This document shows positions 1 to 6,743 of a stretch of 10,943 nucleotides of DNA, one piece after another. The notes beneath the pieces were generated by a model. It made no database searches. It had not been told where the DNA came from and worked only from the letters and a program-made list of their open reading frames with translations. The DNA comes from Chloroflexota bacterium. Its GTDB lineage: Bacteria > Chloroflexota > Limnocylindria > QHBO01. Position 1 is the first letter of the stretch. The number at the start of each line of letters is the position of its first letter. Location: contig JAGXHP010000052.1 of the NCBI GenBank assembly GCA_024636135.1, forward strand, positions 1 through 10,943. The letters are read 5' to 3'. A program made the position numbers and the translations under genes.

Positions 1-1460
1 AGGAAGGCGACACCGTCGAGCAGTACGACCCGCTCTTCGAGGTCGTCACCGACAAGGTGAACGCGGAGGTGCCGGCCGAGGTGGCGGGCACGATCGCGAA
101 GATCCTCATTCCCGACGGTGAGACCGTGGCCGTGGGTACGCCGGTGGCCGAGATCGACGCCGATGGCGCCGGCGCTGCAGCCGAGCCATCCACCGCGGAG
201 GAGGCAGCCCCCGCGGAGGCGCCTGCGGCGGCCGCACCCGAGCCAGCGGCAGCGGCCGAGGCTCAGTCAGCCTCGCCCGAGGCCTCCGCCCCCGCCGAAG
301 CTCCCGCCCAATCCGAAGCCGCTGCCGAAGCCGCTGCCCCGGCCGAAGCAGCTCCCCCGGCCGAAGCGGCTCCCCAAGCCGAAGCAGCTCCCCAAGCCGC
401 ACCACCGGCGACCGGCACCGAGCCGGCCTCGGCCGACGAGGATGCGGGTGGGGCGAATGGCGATGGCAGCGCGCGCATGACACCCGCCGTGCGGCGCCTC
501 GTCCGCGAGCACGAGATCGACGTGTCTCAGCTCAAGGGCACCGGGGCCGGCGGTCGGGTCACGCGCGACGATGTCCTCCAGTTCGTCAACAGCGGCGGAG
601 AGGCGTCGGCAGCGGCCAAGACACCAGCCCAGGCCGGCGCCGAGTCACCGGCTGCTTCGGCACCGGCGTCCGAGGCACCGGCATCACCCGCTGCGGCGGA
701 GGCGAAGGCACCCGAGGCGAAGGCACCCACGCCCGTCCCGACGGCGTCAGGCGGCGACACGGAGGTGCCGCTGTCGCAGATGCGCAAGGCCATCGCCCGC
801 AAGATGACCCAGGTCAAGCAGACCGTGCCCCACGCCTACACCGTGGTCGAGGTCGACATGACCAACGCGGTGAGGTGGCGAGAGGCGAACAACGCGGCGT
901 TCAAAACACGCGAGGGAGCGTCGATCTCGTTCGTCGCAGTCGTGGTCAAGGCCGTGACCGAGACGCTGCGCAAGCACCCAACGCTCAACAGCCAGTTCGC
1001 CGATGACAAGGTCATCCTCAAGCAGGCCATGAACATCGGCATTGCGGTGGCGGTCGACAACGGGCTCATCGTCCCGGTCATCGCCAACGCCGACCAGCTG
1101 TCCATCAGCGGCGTGAACGCCCGCATCCGCGACATCTCGGGACGCGCGAAGGGTGGCAAGCTCCGTCTCGACGAGCTCCAGGGCGGCACCTTCACGGTGA
1201 ACAACACCGGCTGGTTCGGCTCCGTGAGCTCGATGCCGATCATCAATGCACCCGAGGTCGCCATTCTGTCGATGGAGGCCATCGTCAAGCGTCCCCGGGT
1301 CATGGAGGTCGACGGCGACGACGTCATCGCCATTCGCCACATGATGAACATGACCTGCAGCTTCGATCACCGCGTGCTGGATGGCGCCCAGGTCGGGTTC
1401 TTCATGGCCGACGTGCGCGCTGCCCTCGAGGAGTGGGATCCGAGCACCCCGCTGGGCTGA
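1..1460 (+). CDS. Dihydrolipoyl acyltransferase (E2) of a 2-oxo acid dehydrogenase complex, 5'-truncated by window edge
   Basis: Core E2 subunit: it carries acyl groups on a swinging lipoyl arm and transfers them to CoA. The open frame runs from base 3 without a start, so the gene begins upstream. The GTG at 57 is internal, because bases 3-59 already encode the end of a lipoyl domain (EVVTDKVNAEVPAEV), with the lipoyl lysine at codon 54-56. Then come an Ala/Pro/Glu-rich linker (about 165-470), a peripheral E3-binding domain (about 477-594, TPAVRRLVREHEID and GAGGRVTRDDV), a second linker (about 595-761) and the CoA acyltransferase domain (762-1457). The catalytic HRVLDG motif has His at 1368-1370 and Asp at 1380-1382. 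FTVNNTGWFGS plus the SMPIIN stretch resembles branched-chain BkdB-type E2 more than pyruvate E2; this is a comparison from memory. The next + gene starts 1.3 kb away, so it is probably last in its operon. It may be lipoylated through the LipA/LipB encoded nearby. Confidence 0.93.
   Translation, partial: EGDTVEQYDPLFEVVTDKVNAEVPAEVAGTIAKILIPDGETVAVGTPVAEIDADGAGAAAEPSTAEEAAPAEAPAAAAPEPAAAAEAQSASPEASAPAEAPAQSEAAAEAAAPAEAAPPAEAAPQAEAAPQAAPPATGTEPASADEDAGGANGDGSARMTPAVRRLVREHEIDVSQLKGTGAGGRVTRDDVLQFVNSGGEASAAAKTPAQAGAESPAASAPASEAPASPAAAEAKAPEAKAPTPVPTASGGDTEVPLSQMRKAIARKMTQVKQTVPHAYTVVEVDMTNAVRWREANNAAFKTREGASISFVAVVVKAVTETLRKHPTLNSQFADDKVILKQAMNIGIAVAVDNGLIVPVIANADQLSISGVNARIRDISGRAKGGKLRLDELQGGTFTVNNTGWFGSVSSMPIINAPEVAILSMEAIVKRPRVMEVDGDDVIAIRHMMNMTCSFDHRVLDGAQVGFFMADVRAALEEWDPSTPLG
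306..395 (+). repeat. Tandem 18-bp repeats coding the Ala-Pro-Glu linker of E2
   Basis: Four in-register 18-bp units start at 324, 342, 360 and 378. They read close to GCCGAAGCAGCTCCCCAA, and a degenerate unit precedes them at 306. They encode AEAAPP/AEAAPQ hexapeptides. A 15-bp direct repeat (699-713 and 714-728) encodes EAKAP twice in the second linker. Such linkers keep the lipoyl arm mobile, and slippage probably changes their length. Confidence 0.8.
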
Positions 1461-1487
1461 GGCCCGCGTGAAGCCCGGATCAGCCGG

Positions 1488-2624
1488 TCAGGAGGGCGTC
1501 GCGGCCGAGTGACGGGCCGCGGCCCGGCCGGGGATCAGCCCGCCGCGCCGCAGGCGCCGGATGGCCGGCGCCCACGCCAGTGCCCCGCCTGCCTGGAGCG
1601 CGATCCACAGCAGGAGCAACAGGCCAGGCGCGGTGAAGGTTGCCGCCGGAACGAGCCACACGAACGAGCCGGTGTCGATCGTCCCACCCGCGAGATCGAA
1701 GCTGAGTCCGCCATCACCAGCGAACGGTCCGCTCGTCAGCGTCAACTGAGCCGACCCGCCGACTGATCCGGACCCGGTTCCGGGACGACCGGACCCGGGA
1801 ACGGACGAAGGGTCACCCGATGACTCTGGCTGCGACGATCCGCCCGAGCCGACTGGACCGGAACCCGATCCTGGACGCGGCGTGCCTGACGCGCGCGGCG
1901 TTGCTCCGTCATCCGTGGCACCCGAGCTGGGCGTCGGCTCCGACGATCCGCGCGGCGTCGCGCTCGGTGTCGGCGTGAGGCCCGGAATCGTCGGCAGTGG
2001 CGGCAACGTGGCCGATGGCGTGGGCAGGGGTACCCGCGGTGTTGGGGTCGGGGCCACCGTCGGTGCAGGCGTCGGCGTCAGGGTCGGAACCGCCGTTGGC
2101 GTCGGAGCGGGCGTCGGCGCCGGAAGGACGAGGACCACGGGATCCACACTGAGGAGCGGGCCGGCGCCGGTGCACCCCTGGAGCGGGTACGCGCGGGCCT
2201 GCCAATCGATCTGGCCGGCCGAGAGGGCCTGGGCACGGACCGTGAATGACGTGCTCACAGGGCGCAGGACGCCCCCGATTCCGCCGGAGCTGGTGACGCG
2301 GACCTGGTTCCCGGCCCCAACGCTGGACCATCCGCTGCCGGCAGTCACTGACAGCACGTCGAAGTTGGATGGCACGTCGACGGTGATGCACTTGATCGGC
2401 CCGAGCGGATCGGTGGTGGCAACGAGCGAAAAGTTCGTCACCGAACCGGCCGTCACGATGGTGGGGCTGACCGTGACCGTCCAGAACACGGCTGCGCGAG
2501 CCGTCCCGGCACTCGACAGCGCGACCAGGGCCAACAGCGTGGCCGCGAGCCAGGCGCGACCGCGGCGCGGGACCGGCGCGGGACCGCGCCGGGATGGTTC
2601 GCCTGTTCGGTGAGCGGGCAACAT
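1488..2624 (-). CDS. Secreted, membrane-anchored protein with Pro/Thr-rich stalk, function unknown
   Basis: A 378-residue predicted cell-surface protein that I cannot assign to a named family. Residues 1-44 form a signal peptide: a long Arg/Pro-rich n-region, a hydrophobic core at about 25-38 and a TARA-A cleavage site. Residues about 45-167 look like one beta-sandwich domain (alternating V/T/S strands), with only two cysteines, C79 and C151, which could form a disulfide. Residues about 168-230 are a TPTPAPTPT-type stalk, followed by a Ser/Gly/Pro-rich stretch to about 290. A short Gly/Thr/Leu-rich segment leads to a C-terminal hydrophobic helix (about 321-350, APGLLLLLWIALQAGG) and a positively charged tail (RRLRR), which predicts type I topology. 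The signal peptide, stalk and anchor in the right order argue that this strand is coding rather than the open frame opposite. The start is ATG 2622-2624, with a -10-like TAAGGT 7 nt upstream and no clear Shine-Dalgarno. Its end lies 27 bp from the convergent E2 gene. Confidence 0.8.
   Translation of the reverse strand: MLPAHRTGEPSRRGPAPVPRRGRAWLAATLLALVALSSAGTARAAVFWTVTVSPTIVTAGSVTNFSLVATTDPLGPIKCITVDVPSNFDVLSVTAGSGWSSVGAGNQVRVTSSGGIGGVLRPVSTSFTVRAQALSAGQIDWQARAYPLQGCTGAGPLLSVDPVVLVLPAPTPAPTPTAVPTLTPTPAPTVAPTPTPRVPLPTPSATLPPLPTIPGLTPTPSATPRGSSEPTPSSGATDDGATPRASGTPRPGSGSGPVGSGGSSQPESSGDPSSVPGSGRPGTGSGSVGGSAQLTLTSGPFAGDGGLSFDLAGGTIDTGSFVWLVPAATFTAPGLLLLLWIALQAGGALAWAPAIRRLRRGGLIPGRAAARHSAATPS
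1900..2125 (-). repeat. Low-complexity stalk-coding region (TPTP / GSGS type)
   Basis: On the + strand this reads as imperfect repeats of GTCGGNG/GGCGTC. On the coding minus strand they give Thr-Pro, Ala-Pro and then Ser/Gly runs in the surface protein. It is a compositional repeat prone to slippage and misassembly, not a mobile or CRISPR repeat. Confidence 0.6.
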
Positions 2625-2631
2625 TGCGCCG

Positions 2632-2637
2632 ACCTTA
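2632..2637 (-). promoter_or_regulatory. Putative leaderless -10 element (TAAGGT) of the surface protein gene
   Basis: On the minus strand TAAGGT is followed by exactly 7 nt and then the ATG at 2624. It fits the TANNNT pattern at the spacing expected if transcription starts at the start codon. No convincing -35 was seen 17 bp upstream. Confidence 0.45.
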
Positions 2638-2808
2638 TCCCCCGACGGTGCGCGTCCGCCATGGGAGTTCCGTCCGCAACGTACTGGGCGCGTGCACGCA
2701 CCACCTCAACCCCCAATCGGGGTGATCGGTCTGGTGCAGTACCCCCGGTACGTTGGTCCGCCTCGCGTGCTCCAGCTTCGGGCCCGGGCACACGGGGACG
2801 TGCTTCGG

Positions 2809-2814
2809 TAGACT
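2809..2814 (+). promoter_or_regulatory. Putative leaderless -10 element (TAGACT) of lipA
   Basis: TAGACT (TANNNT pattern) lies 6 nt before the lipA ATG at 2821, so initiation would fall at or next to the A of ATG. There is no purine-rich Shine-Dalgarno in the usual window. The element supports choosing 2821 over the internal ATGs. Two short inverted repeats lie upstream in the same intergenic region: ACCCC-N5-GGGGT at 2709-2723 and GTACC-CCC-GGTAC at 2739-2751. They have no assigned role. Confidence 0.5.
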
Positions 2815-2820
2815 TCGGGC

Positions 2821-3879
2821 ATGGCCCTCGACAATCCCGGTCCCGACTTCTCCACGCTCGGCGAGCTGACTGTCGTCTCGAATCCGAGCGGCAGCGGCCA
2901 CGCCTCGCCGTCCGAGGTGATGTACCCGGGCGGCGCGCAGGTCGACGGCGGCCTCCTGGCCCCCGGCGATCCGATGCCGGAGAACGCCGGACCCGGCGGA
3001 CGTCGCCCCGACTGGCTCAAGGTGCGCCTCGGCATCGGGGGCACGTACGCCGATACGAATCGCATCCTGCGCGCCGAGTCGCTCAACACGGTCTGCGAAG
3101 AGGCCCGCTGCCCGAACCAGGGCGAGTGCTGGGCCCTCGGGACCGCCACGTTCATGATCCTCGGCAGCGTCTGCACGCGGAACTGCGGGTTCTGCGCCAT
3201 CGACACCGGACGTCCACCCATCACCGACATGGACGAGCCGCGACGCGTGGCAGGGGCGACGCAGCAGATGGGCCTGAAGCACGTCGTGATCACCATGGTC
3301 GCGCGCGACGACCTCGCCGACGGCGGCGCGCAGATGGTCGCGGACACGATCACGGAGATCCGGCGGCTGAATCCGGGGACCAGCACCGAGGTTCTCATCA
3401 GCGACCTCAATGGCCGGCCCGATGACATCCGCACCGTGGTCGAGGCACGTCCGGATATCCTCAACCACAATGTCGAGACGGTCCCCCGCCTCCAGAAGCC
3501 GGTGCGACGACGCGCGCGCTGGGATCGATCGGTCTCCGTTCTCACCCACGGACGCCACGTCGCATCGGAGATCGGCTTCGAGGGCATGGTCACGAAGACC
3601 GGGATGATGCTCGGACTGGGCGAGACCTGGGACGAGATCGTGGAAGCCATGGCGCTCCTGCGCGACGCGGATGTCGACGTCCTCACCATCGGCCAATACC
3701 TGCGCCCCAGCAAGCAACACCTGCCTCTCGTGAAGTACTACACGCCGGCCGAGTTCATGTCGCTGCGCCGGATCGGCCTCGAGATGGGCTTCAAGCATGT
3801 GCAGTCCGGCCCGCTGGTGCGCTCGAGCTACCACGCCGCCGAGCAGGTCCCCGGCCGTGAGGCCGCCGCGGCCAGCTGA
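2821..3879 (+). CDS. lipA: Lipoyl synthase (radical SAM)
   Basis: Inserts two sulfur atoms into protein-bound octanoyl groups to make lipoyl cofactor, using S-adenosylmethionine and two 4Fe-4S clusters in the cytosol. Both cluster motifs are present: the auxiliary CX4CX5C (C92, C97, C103 in CEEARCPNQGEC) and the radical-SAM CX3CX2C (C118, C122, C125 in CTRNCGFC). Other hallmarks are DILNHNVETV, GLGETWDE, TIGQYLRPS and the C-terminal RSSYH (334-338), whose serine ligates the auxiliary cluster in known LipA. At 352 residues it is longer than the usual 290-320. About 62 non-conserved, Gly/Pro-rich residues precede RPDWLKVR. I keep ATG 2821 because of the upstream TAGACT element; in-frame ATGs at 2920 and 2974 are alternatives. 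It is the first gene of a five-gene + run, and lipB follows after 37 bp. Confidence 0.96.
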   Translation: MALDNPGPDFSTLGELTVVSNPSGSGHASPSEVMYPGGAQVDGGLLAPGDPMPENAGPGGRRPDWLKVRLGIGGTYADTNRILRAESLNTVCEEARCPNQGECWALGTATFMILGSVCTRNCGFCAIDTGRPPITDMDEPRRVAGATQQMGLKHVVITMVARDDLADGGAQMVADTITEIRRLNPGTSTEVLISDLNGRPDDIRTVVEARPDILNHNVETVPRLQKPVRRRARWDRSVSVLTHGRHVASEIGFEGMVTKTGMMLGLGETWDEIVEAMALLRDADVDVLTIGQYLRPSKQHLPLVKYYTPAEFMSLRRIGLEMGFKHVQSGPLVRSSYHAAEQVPGREAAAAS

Positions 3880-3916
3880 TTTCCCGCCGCATGCTCGGGC
3901 GCACGTCGGGAACGCG

Positions 3917-4735
3917 ATGAACGCCGACACGCCGATGCGCGACATCAGCGCGCGACCCGCGGGGCAGCGGCCACGCCTGGCGCGACCGGATCCCACCGGC
4001 CCGCATCGGCCGGCCACGGACGACCACCCACTTCTCGCCGCACACGGTGGCCAGCTCACCTTTGAGCATCTCGGGACGGTCGCCTACCGGCCAACCTGGG
4101 AGCTCCAGGACGAGCTCGCCGAGCAACGCCGCTCGAGGCGGATCGGGGATCGTCTGCTGCTCCTCGAGCACTTCCCCGTGTACACCATCGGCCGCGGCGG
4201 CGACCCGGCCAACATGCTCGCCACGCCAGACCGCCTGCGCGAGCTTGCGACGGAACTCATTCGGATCGACCGCGGCGGAGACGTGACGTTTCACGGCCCG
4301 GGGCAGATCGTGGCCTACCCGATCGTCGAGCTCCGGGATCCGCTCGACCTGCGCCGATACGTCCGCATCCTCGAGGCAGCGGTCATCGCCACCGCTCGCG
4401 CGTTCGGCGTCACCGGGCATCGGCTGGATGGCCTTCCCGGCATCTGGGTCGACGGCGAACGGAAGCTTGCCGCCATCGGCGTGCGCGTGAAGCGCGGCGT
4501 GACCACCCATGGCCTGGCGCTCAACGTGAACACCGACCTCCAGTGGTTCGACGAGATGGTTCCGTGCGGCATTCCCGGCAAGGGCGTGACGTCGCTGGCC
4601 AAGGAGATCGACTCGGCGCAGCCGATGGACGAGGGCGCCGATGAGCTCGCGCGCCAGCTCGCCGCACATCTCGGCCTGCGGCTGGCCGAGGGGATGGCCG
4701 GCGTCGTTGGCCCGGCGGGCGTGACCGAGCAGTGA
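3917..4735 (+). CDS. lipB: Octanoyltransferase (lipoyl-[ACP]:protein N-octanoyltransferase)
   Basis: Transfers octanoate from octanoyl-ACP to the lysine of lipoyl domains, the step before LipA. Numbered from ATG 3917 (272 aa): the signature RGGDVTFHGPGQ lies at 119-130, the catalytic lysine is K183 (in ERKLAAIGV) and the acyl-thioester cysteine is C217 (in VPCGIPGKG), so the Cys/Lys dyad is intact. The open frame continues upstream to 3797, but that part lies inside lipA. ATG 3917 is the first ATG after the lipA stop and has GGGA about 6 nt upstream. ATG 3935 is also possible. Even so, about 46 Arg/Pro-rich residues precede the conserved core, longer than the usual 210-240-residue enzyme. The stop overlaps the next gene by GTGA (4732-4735), suggesting translational coupling. 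Confidence 0.95.
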   Translation: MNADTPMRDISARPAGQRPRLARPDPTGPHRPATDDHPLLAAHGGQLTFEHLGTVAYRPTWELQDELAEQRRSRRIGDRLLLLEHFPVYTIGRGGDPANMLATPDRLRELATELIRIDRGGDVTFHGPGQIVAYPIVELRDPLDLRRYVRILEAAVIATARAFGVTGHRLDGLPGIWVDGERKLAAIGVRVKRGVTTHGLALNVNTDLQWFDEMVPCGIPGKGVTSLAKEIDSAQPMDEGADELARQLAAHLGLRLAEGMAGVVGPAGVTEQ

Positions 4736-5430
4736 CCGATGAGACGGTCGTGGAGCGAGCGGGCGTGCCGGCACCGGACCCGGATCACGGCGTGCGCCTC
4801 GAAGTCGGGCCGTTCGGACCGTGGCAGACGAACGCCTATCTCGTCTGGGACGGGCGGTCTGCCGATGCACTTGTCATCGACCCCGGCATGGGCGCCGCGC
4901 CTGCGCTCGTCGACCGCGTGGCGGCGAACGGACTGACCCTCCACCTCATCGCGAACTCGCACGGTCACATCGACCACATCTTCGACAACGGCCCGTTGAT
5001 CCGCGCGTCCCAGGCTCCCCTGGCCATCCACCCCGACGATGCGTATCGGCTCGACGGACGCAACAACTACGGCTTCGAGATTGAGGCCAGCGTGGCAAGT
5101 CGAGACCTGGTCGAGGGCGAGCAGGTCCGCATCGGCGACCTCGTGTTCGATGTCCTGCACCTGCCGGGACACACCGAGGGCTCGGTGTGCCTGTACGAGG
5201 AGCGTCGAGGGCTGCTGCTCTCGGGCGACGTCCTGTTCGCCGGCTCCTACGGCCGAACCGACCTCCCCGGCGGCAGCGACGAGGCGATGGTGGCATCGCT
5301 GGCGCGGCTCGTTCGCGACATCCCGGGCGACGTCCGCGTGCTTCCCGGCCACGGAGGCGAGACGACCATCGAGCGTGAGCGCCCGTGGCTGGAGCGGATC
5401 GCCAAGGCCGGCCGGCTCCTCAGCCCGTGA
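4732..5430 (+). CDS. MBL-fold metallo-hydrolase, glyoxalase II-like
   Basis: A 232-residue metallo-beta-lactamase-fold hydrolase. The metal ligands are visible in order: HGHIDH (H77, H79, D81, H82), H147 in LPGHTEG, D166 in LLSGDVLF and H207 in LPGHGGE. The stretch GSYGRTDLPGG and the terminal GGETTIERER match the short single-domain glyoxalase II/YcbL-like group, whose members often cleave thioesters such as S-acyl-glutathione or related thiols. The substrate cannot be read from sequence. The GTG start at 4732 overlaps the lipB stop by 4 bp, and its own stop overlaps the next gene the same way. Thioester cleavage beside octanoyl/lipoyl transfer genes is suggestive but unproven. The canonical THXHXDH begins with Ser (S76) rather than Thr, a tolerated variation. 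Confidence 0.9.
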   Translation: MTDETVVERAGVPAPDPDHGVRLEVGPFGPWQTNAYLVWDGRSADALVIDPGMGAAPALVDRVAANGLTLHLIANSHGHIDHIFDNGPLIRASQAPLAIHPDDAYRLDGRNNYGFEIEASVASRDLVEGEQVRIGDLVFDVLHLPGHTEGSVCLYEERRGLLLSGDVLFAGSYGRTDLPGGSDEAMVASLARLVRDIPGDVRVLPGHGGETTIERERPWLERIAKAGRLLSP

Positions 5431-5993
5431 GCGAGATGAAGGAGCGGATGCTCCGGGGCGAGCTCTACCTCGCGGCCGATCCCGAGCTCGAGGCCGATCA
5501 TCGTCGCTGCCGCCTGCTCGTCGAGCGATTCAACGCGACGGGCGTGGACGATCACGCGGAGCGGACAACACTGCTCGGCGACCTGTTCGCCGAATTCGGT
5601 GACGGCGCCGTGGTGAAGCCGCCCGTCCAGCTTGACTACGGCTACCAGGTGCGTATCGGCCCACGAACGTTCATCAACTACGGCGCGGTCATCCTCGACG
5701 TGGCCCGCGTGACGATCGGGGCGGACGTCCAGGTCGGCCCGAACGTCCAGTTCCTGACGCCGACCCATCCGCTCGACCCCGAGGTGCGCCGCTCGGGCCT
5801 CGAGGCGGCCGAGCCGATCACGATCGAGGACAACGTGTGGCTCGGAGGCGGGGTGATCGTCCTTGCCGGGGTCACGATCGGCCGCGACACCGTCGTCGGA
5901 GCCGGCTCGGTGGTGACCCGAGACCTGCCACCGGGCGTCGTGGCGGTGGGATCTCCGGCCCGGGTCGTCCGCGAGCTGCCGCGCGACGGCTAG
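5427..5993 (+). CDS. Maltose O-acetyltransferase-type hexapeptide-repeat sugar acetyltransferase
   Basis: A 188-residue acetyl-CoA-dependent O-acetyltransferase of the LacA/Maa/NodL group. The N-terminal MKERMLRGELY...DPEL cap is the typical Maa/LacA start. It is followed by left-handed beta-helix hexapeptide repeats (about 70-175: VRIGPRTFI, VTIGADVQVG, ITIEDNVWLG, VTIGRDTVVG). The catalytic histidine is H114 in FLTPTHPLD. Length matches the family (about 180-200). I chose GTG 5427 because it gives a GTGA overlap with the preceding stop and the usual family N-terminus. ATG 5436 would lose only three residues, and the open frame upstream to 5385 is inside the MBL gene. The physiological acceptor (maltose, glucose, galactoside or other) cannot be told from sequence. 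There is no obvious sugar pathway nearby. Confidence 0.92.
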   Translation: MSEMKERMLRGELYLAADPELEADHRRCRLLVERFNATGVDDHAERTTLLGDLFAEFGDGAVVKPPVQLDYGYQVRIGPRTFINYGAVILDVARVTIGADVQVGPNVQFLTPTHPLDPEVRRSGLEAAEPITIEDNVWLGGGVIVLAGVTIGRDTVVGAGSVVTRDLPPGVVAVGSPARVVRELPRDG

Positions 5994-6017
5994 ACACCTA
6001 CGATGGGCGCGCAATCC

Positions 6018-6023
6018 AAGGAG
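6018..6023 (+). promoter_or_regulatory. Strong Shine-Dalgarno (AAGGAG) that fixes the start of the UPF0173 gene
   Basis: AAGGAG lies 6 nt before ATG 6030, marking that codon rather than the in-frame ATG at 6003. It is the best ribosome-binding site in the + operon. A weak -10-like TACGAT (5999-6004) lies further upstream without a good -35, so an internal promoter is possible but unproven. Confidence 0.75.
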
Positions 6024-6029
6024 AAACAC

Positions 6030-6740
6030 ATGGCGAACCTGCGCATCACCCGCCTGGGGCACGGCGGCGTGCTCTACCGATCACCCGAGGACGCCTGGAT
6101 CTGGGTCGACCGCTGGACCGGGGCACCGAACTACGCCGCCGCGTATCGCAGCGCGGAAAAGGTGAGCGTCGTTGCGCCCACCCATTGTCACTTCGACCAC
6201 GTCGGCGACGACTGCGTCGACCTCGTGGAGCTGGCGAGCGTCGAGGGAGCCACCACCCTCGGCTCGCACGAGATGCAGCTCTGGCTGGGCGCCCGCGGGA
6301 TCGAGAGCGTCGGTATGAACAAGGGCGGAACCGTGGAGGCGGCCGGCATCCGGTTCAGCATGGTCCATGCCGACCACACCGGCGGCGCGACGCTCGGCAG
6401 CGGTGGTGACCAGGTGACGCGCGATCTCGGCTGCTGGGGCTGGGTCATCGAGTTCGAGGACGGCACGACGGTCTACCACTCCGGCGACACCGATGTCTTC
6501 GGCGACATGAACCTCGTCCGCCAGCGATACAACCCCGATGTCGCCGTGCTGCCGATCGGCGGGCACTACACCATGGGCCCTCGCGACGCGGGCCTGGCGC
6601 TCGAGATGATCGGGGCCTCAACCGTCATCCCGGTGCACTACGGCACCTTCCCGATTCTGGCCGGAACGCCGGACCAGCTGCGCGAGCACACCGGCGCGGA
6701 GGTCGTGGCCCTGGAGCCCGGAGAGACCTGGGGCGAGTAG
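6030..6740 (+). CDS. UPF0173 / UlaG-like metal-dependent hydrolase (MBL fold)
   Basis: A 236-residue metallo-beta-lactamase-fold protein unlike the one two genes upstream. The metal site is THCHFDHVGD (H52, H54, D56, H57), VHADHTGG (H113, H116), HSGDTDVFGDM (D153), PIGGHYTMGP (H179) and IPVHYGTFP (H203). This ligand set and the PIGGHYTMGPRDA block are typical of UPF0173 and of UlaG-like lactonase/RNase-related proteins. The cellular substrate is not established for UPF0173. The start at ATG 6030 is set by AAGGAG 6 nt upstream; starting at 6003 would add nine residues of poor quality. The gene follows the acetyltransferase by 36 bp and is probably last in the lipA operon. Its stop is only 3 bp from the convergent hypothetical gene, leaving no room for a terminator between them. 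Confidence 0.92.
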   Translation: MANLRITRLGHGGVLYRSPEDAWIWVDRWTGAPNYAAAYRSAEKVSVVAPTHCHFDHVGDDCVDLVELASVEGATTLGSHEMQLWLGARGIESVGMNKGGTVEAAGIRFSMVHADHTGGATLGSGGDQVTRDLGCWGWVIEFEDGTTVYHSGDTDVFGDMNLVRQRYNPDVAVLPIGGHYTMGPRDAGLALEMIGASTVIPVHYGTFPILAGTPDQLREHTGAEVVALEPGETWGE

Positions 6741-6743
6741 CCC

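Noticed and set aside
57..1460. E2 gene starting at GTG 57
   Set aside because: Bases 3-59 continue the lipoyl domain in frame through the lipoyl lysine, so the true start is upstream of the window.
1461..1487. Possible terminator between E2 and the surface protein gene
   Set aside because: Only a 4-bp CCGG-N5-CCGG symmetry is visible, with no longer stem and no T-run.
1900..2125. CRISPR-like repeat array
   Set aside because: The repeats are short, irregular and in frame with a Pro/Thr-rich stalk, with no spacers.
1882..2613. 243-aa plus-strand Gly/Val-rich open frame
   Set aside because: Mirror of the TPTP stalk-coding region; the minus strand shows a signal peptide, stalk and membrane anchor in order.
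2610..3425. 271-aa plus-strand open frame overlapping lipA
   Set aside because: Different frame of the same region, Arg-rich with no domain; a shadow of lipA and its upstream region.
3797..3916. Longer LipB start inside lipA
   Set aside because: The extra residues are the lipA 3' end read in another frame; ATG 3917 follows the lipA stop and has a GGGA site.
2635..4059. 474-aa minus-strand open frame antisense to lipA
   Set aside because: Arg/His/Asp-rich shadow of a high-GC gene; lipA on the other strand has all its cluster motifs.
6003..6029. Earlier ATG for the UPF0173 gene
   Set aside because: AAGGAG lies between the two ATGs and is correctly spaced only for ATG 6030.
5247..6062. 271-aa minus-strand open frame across MBL and acetyltransferase genes
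   Set aside because: Arg/His/Asp-rich shadow; both + genes have intact catalytic motifs.
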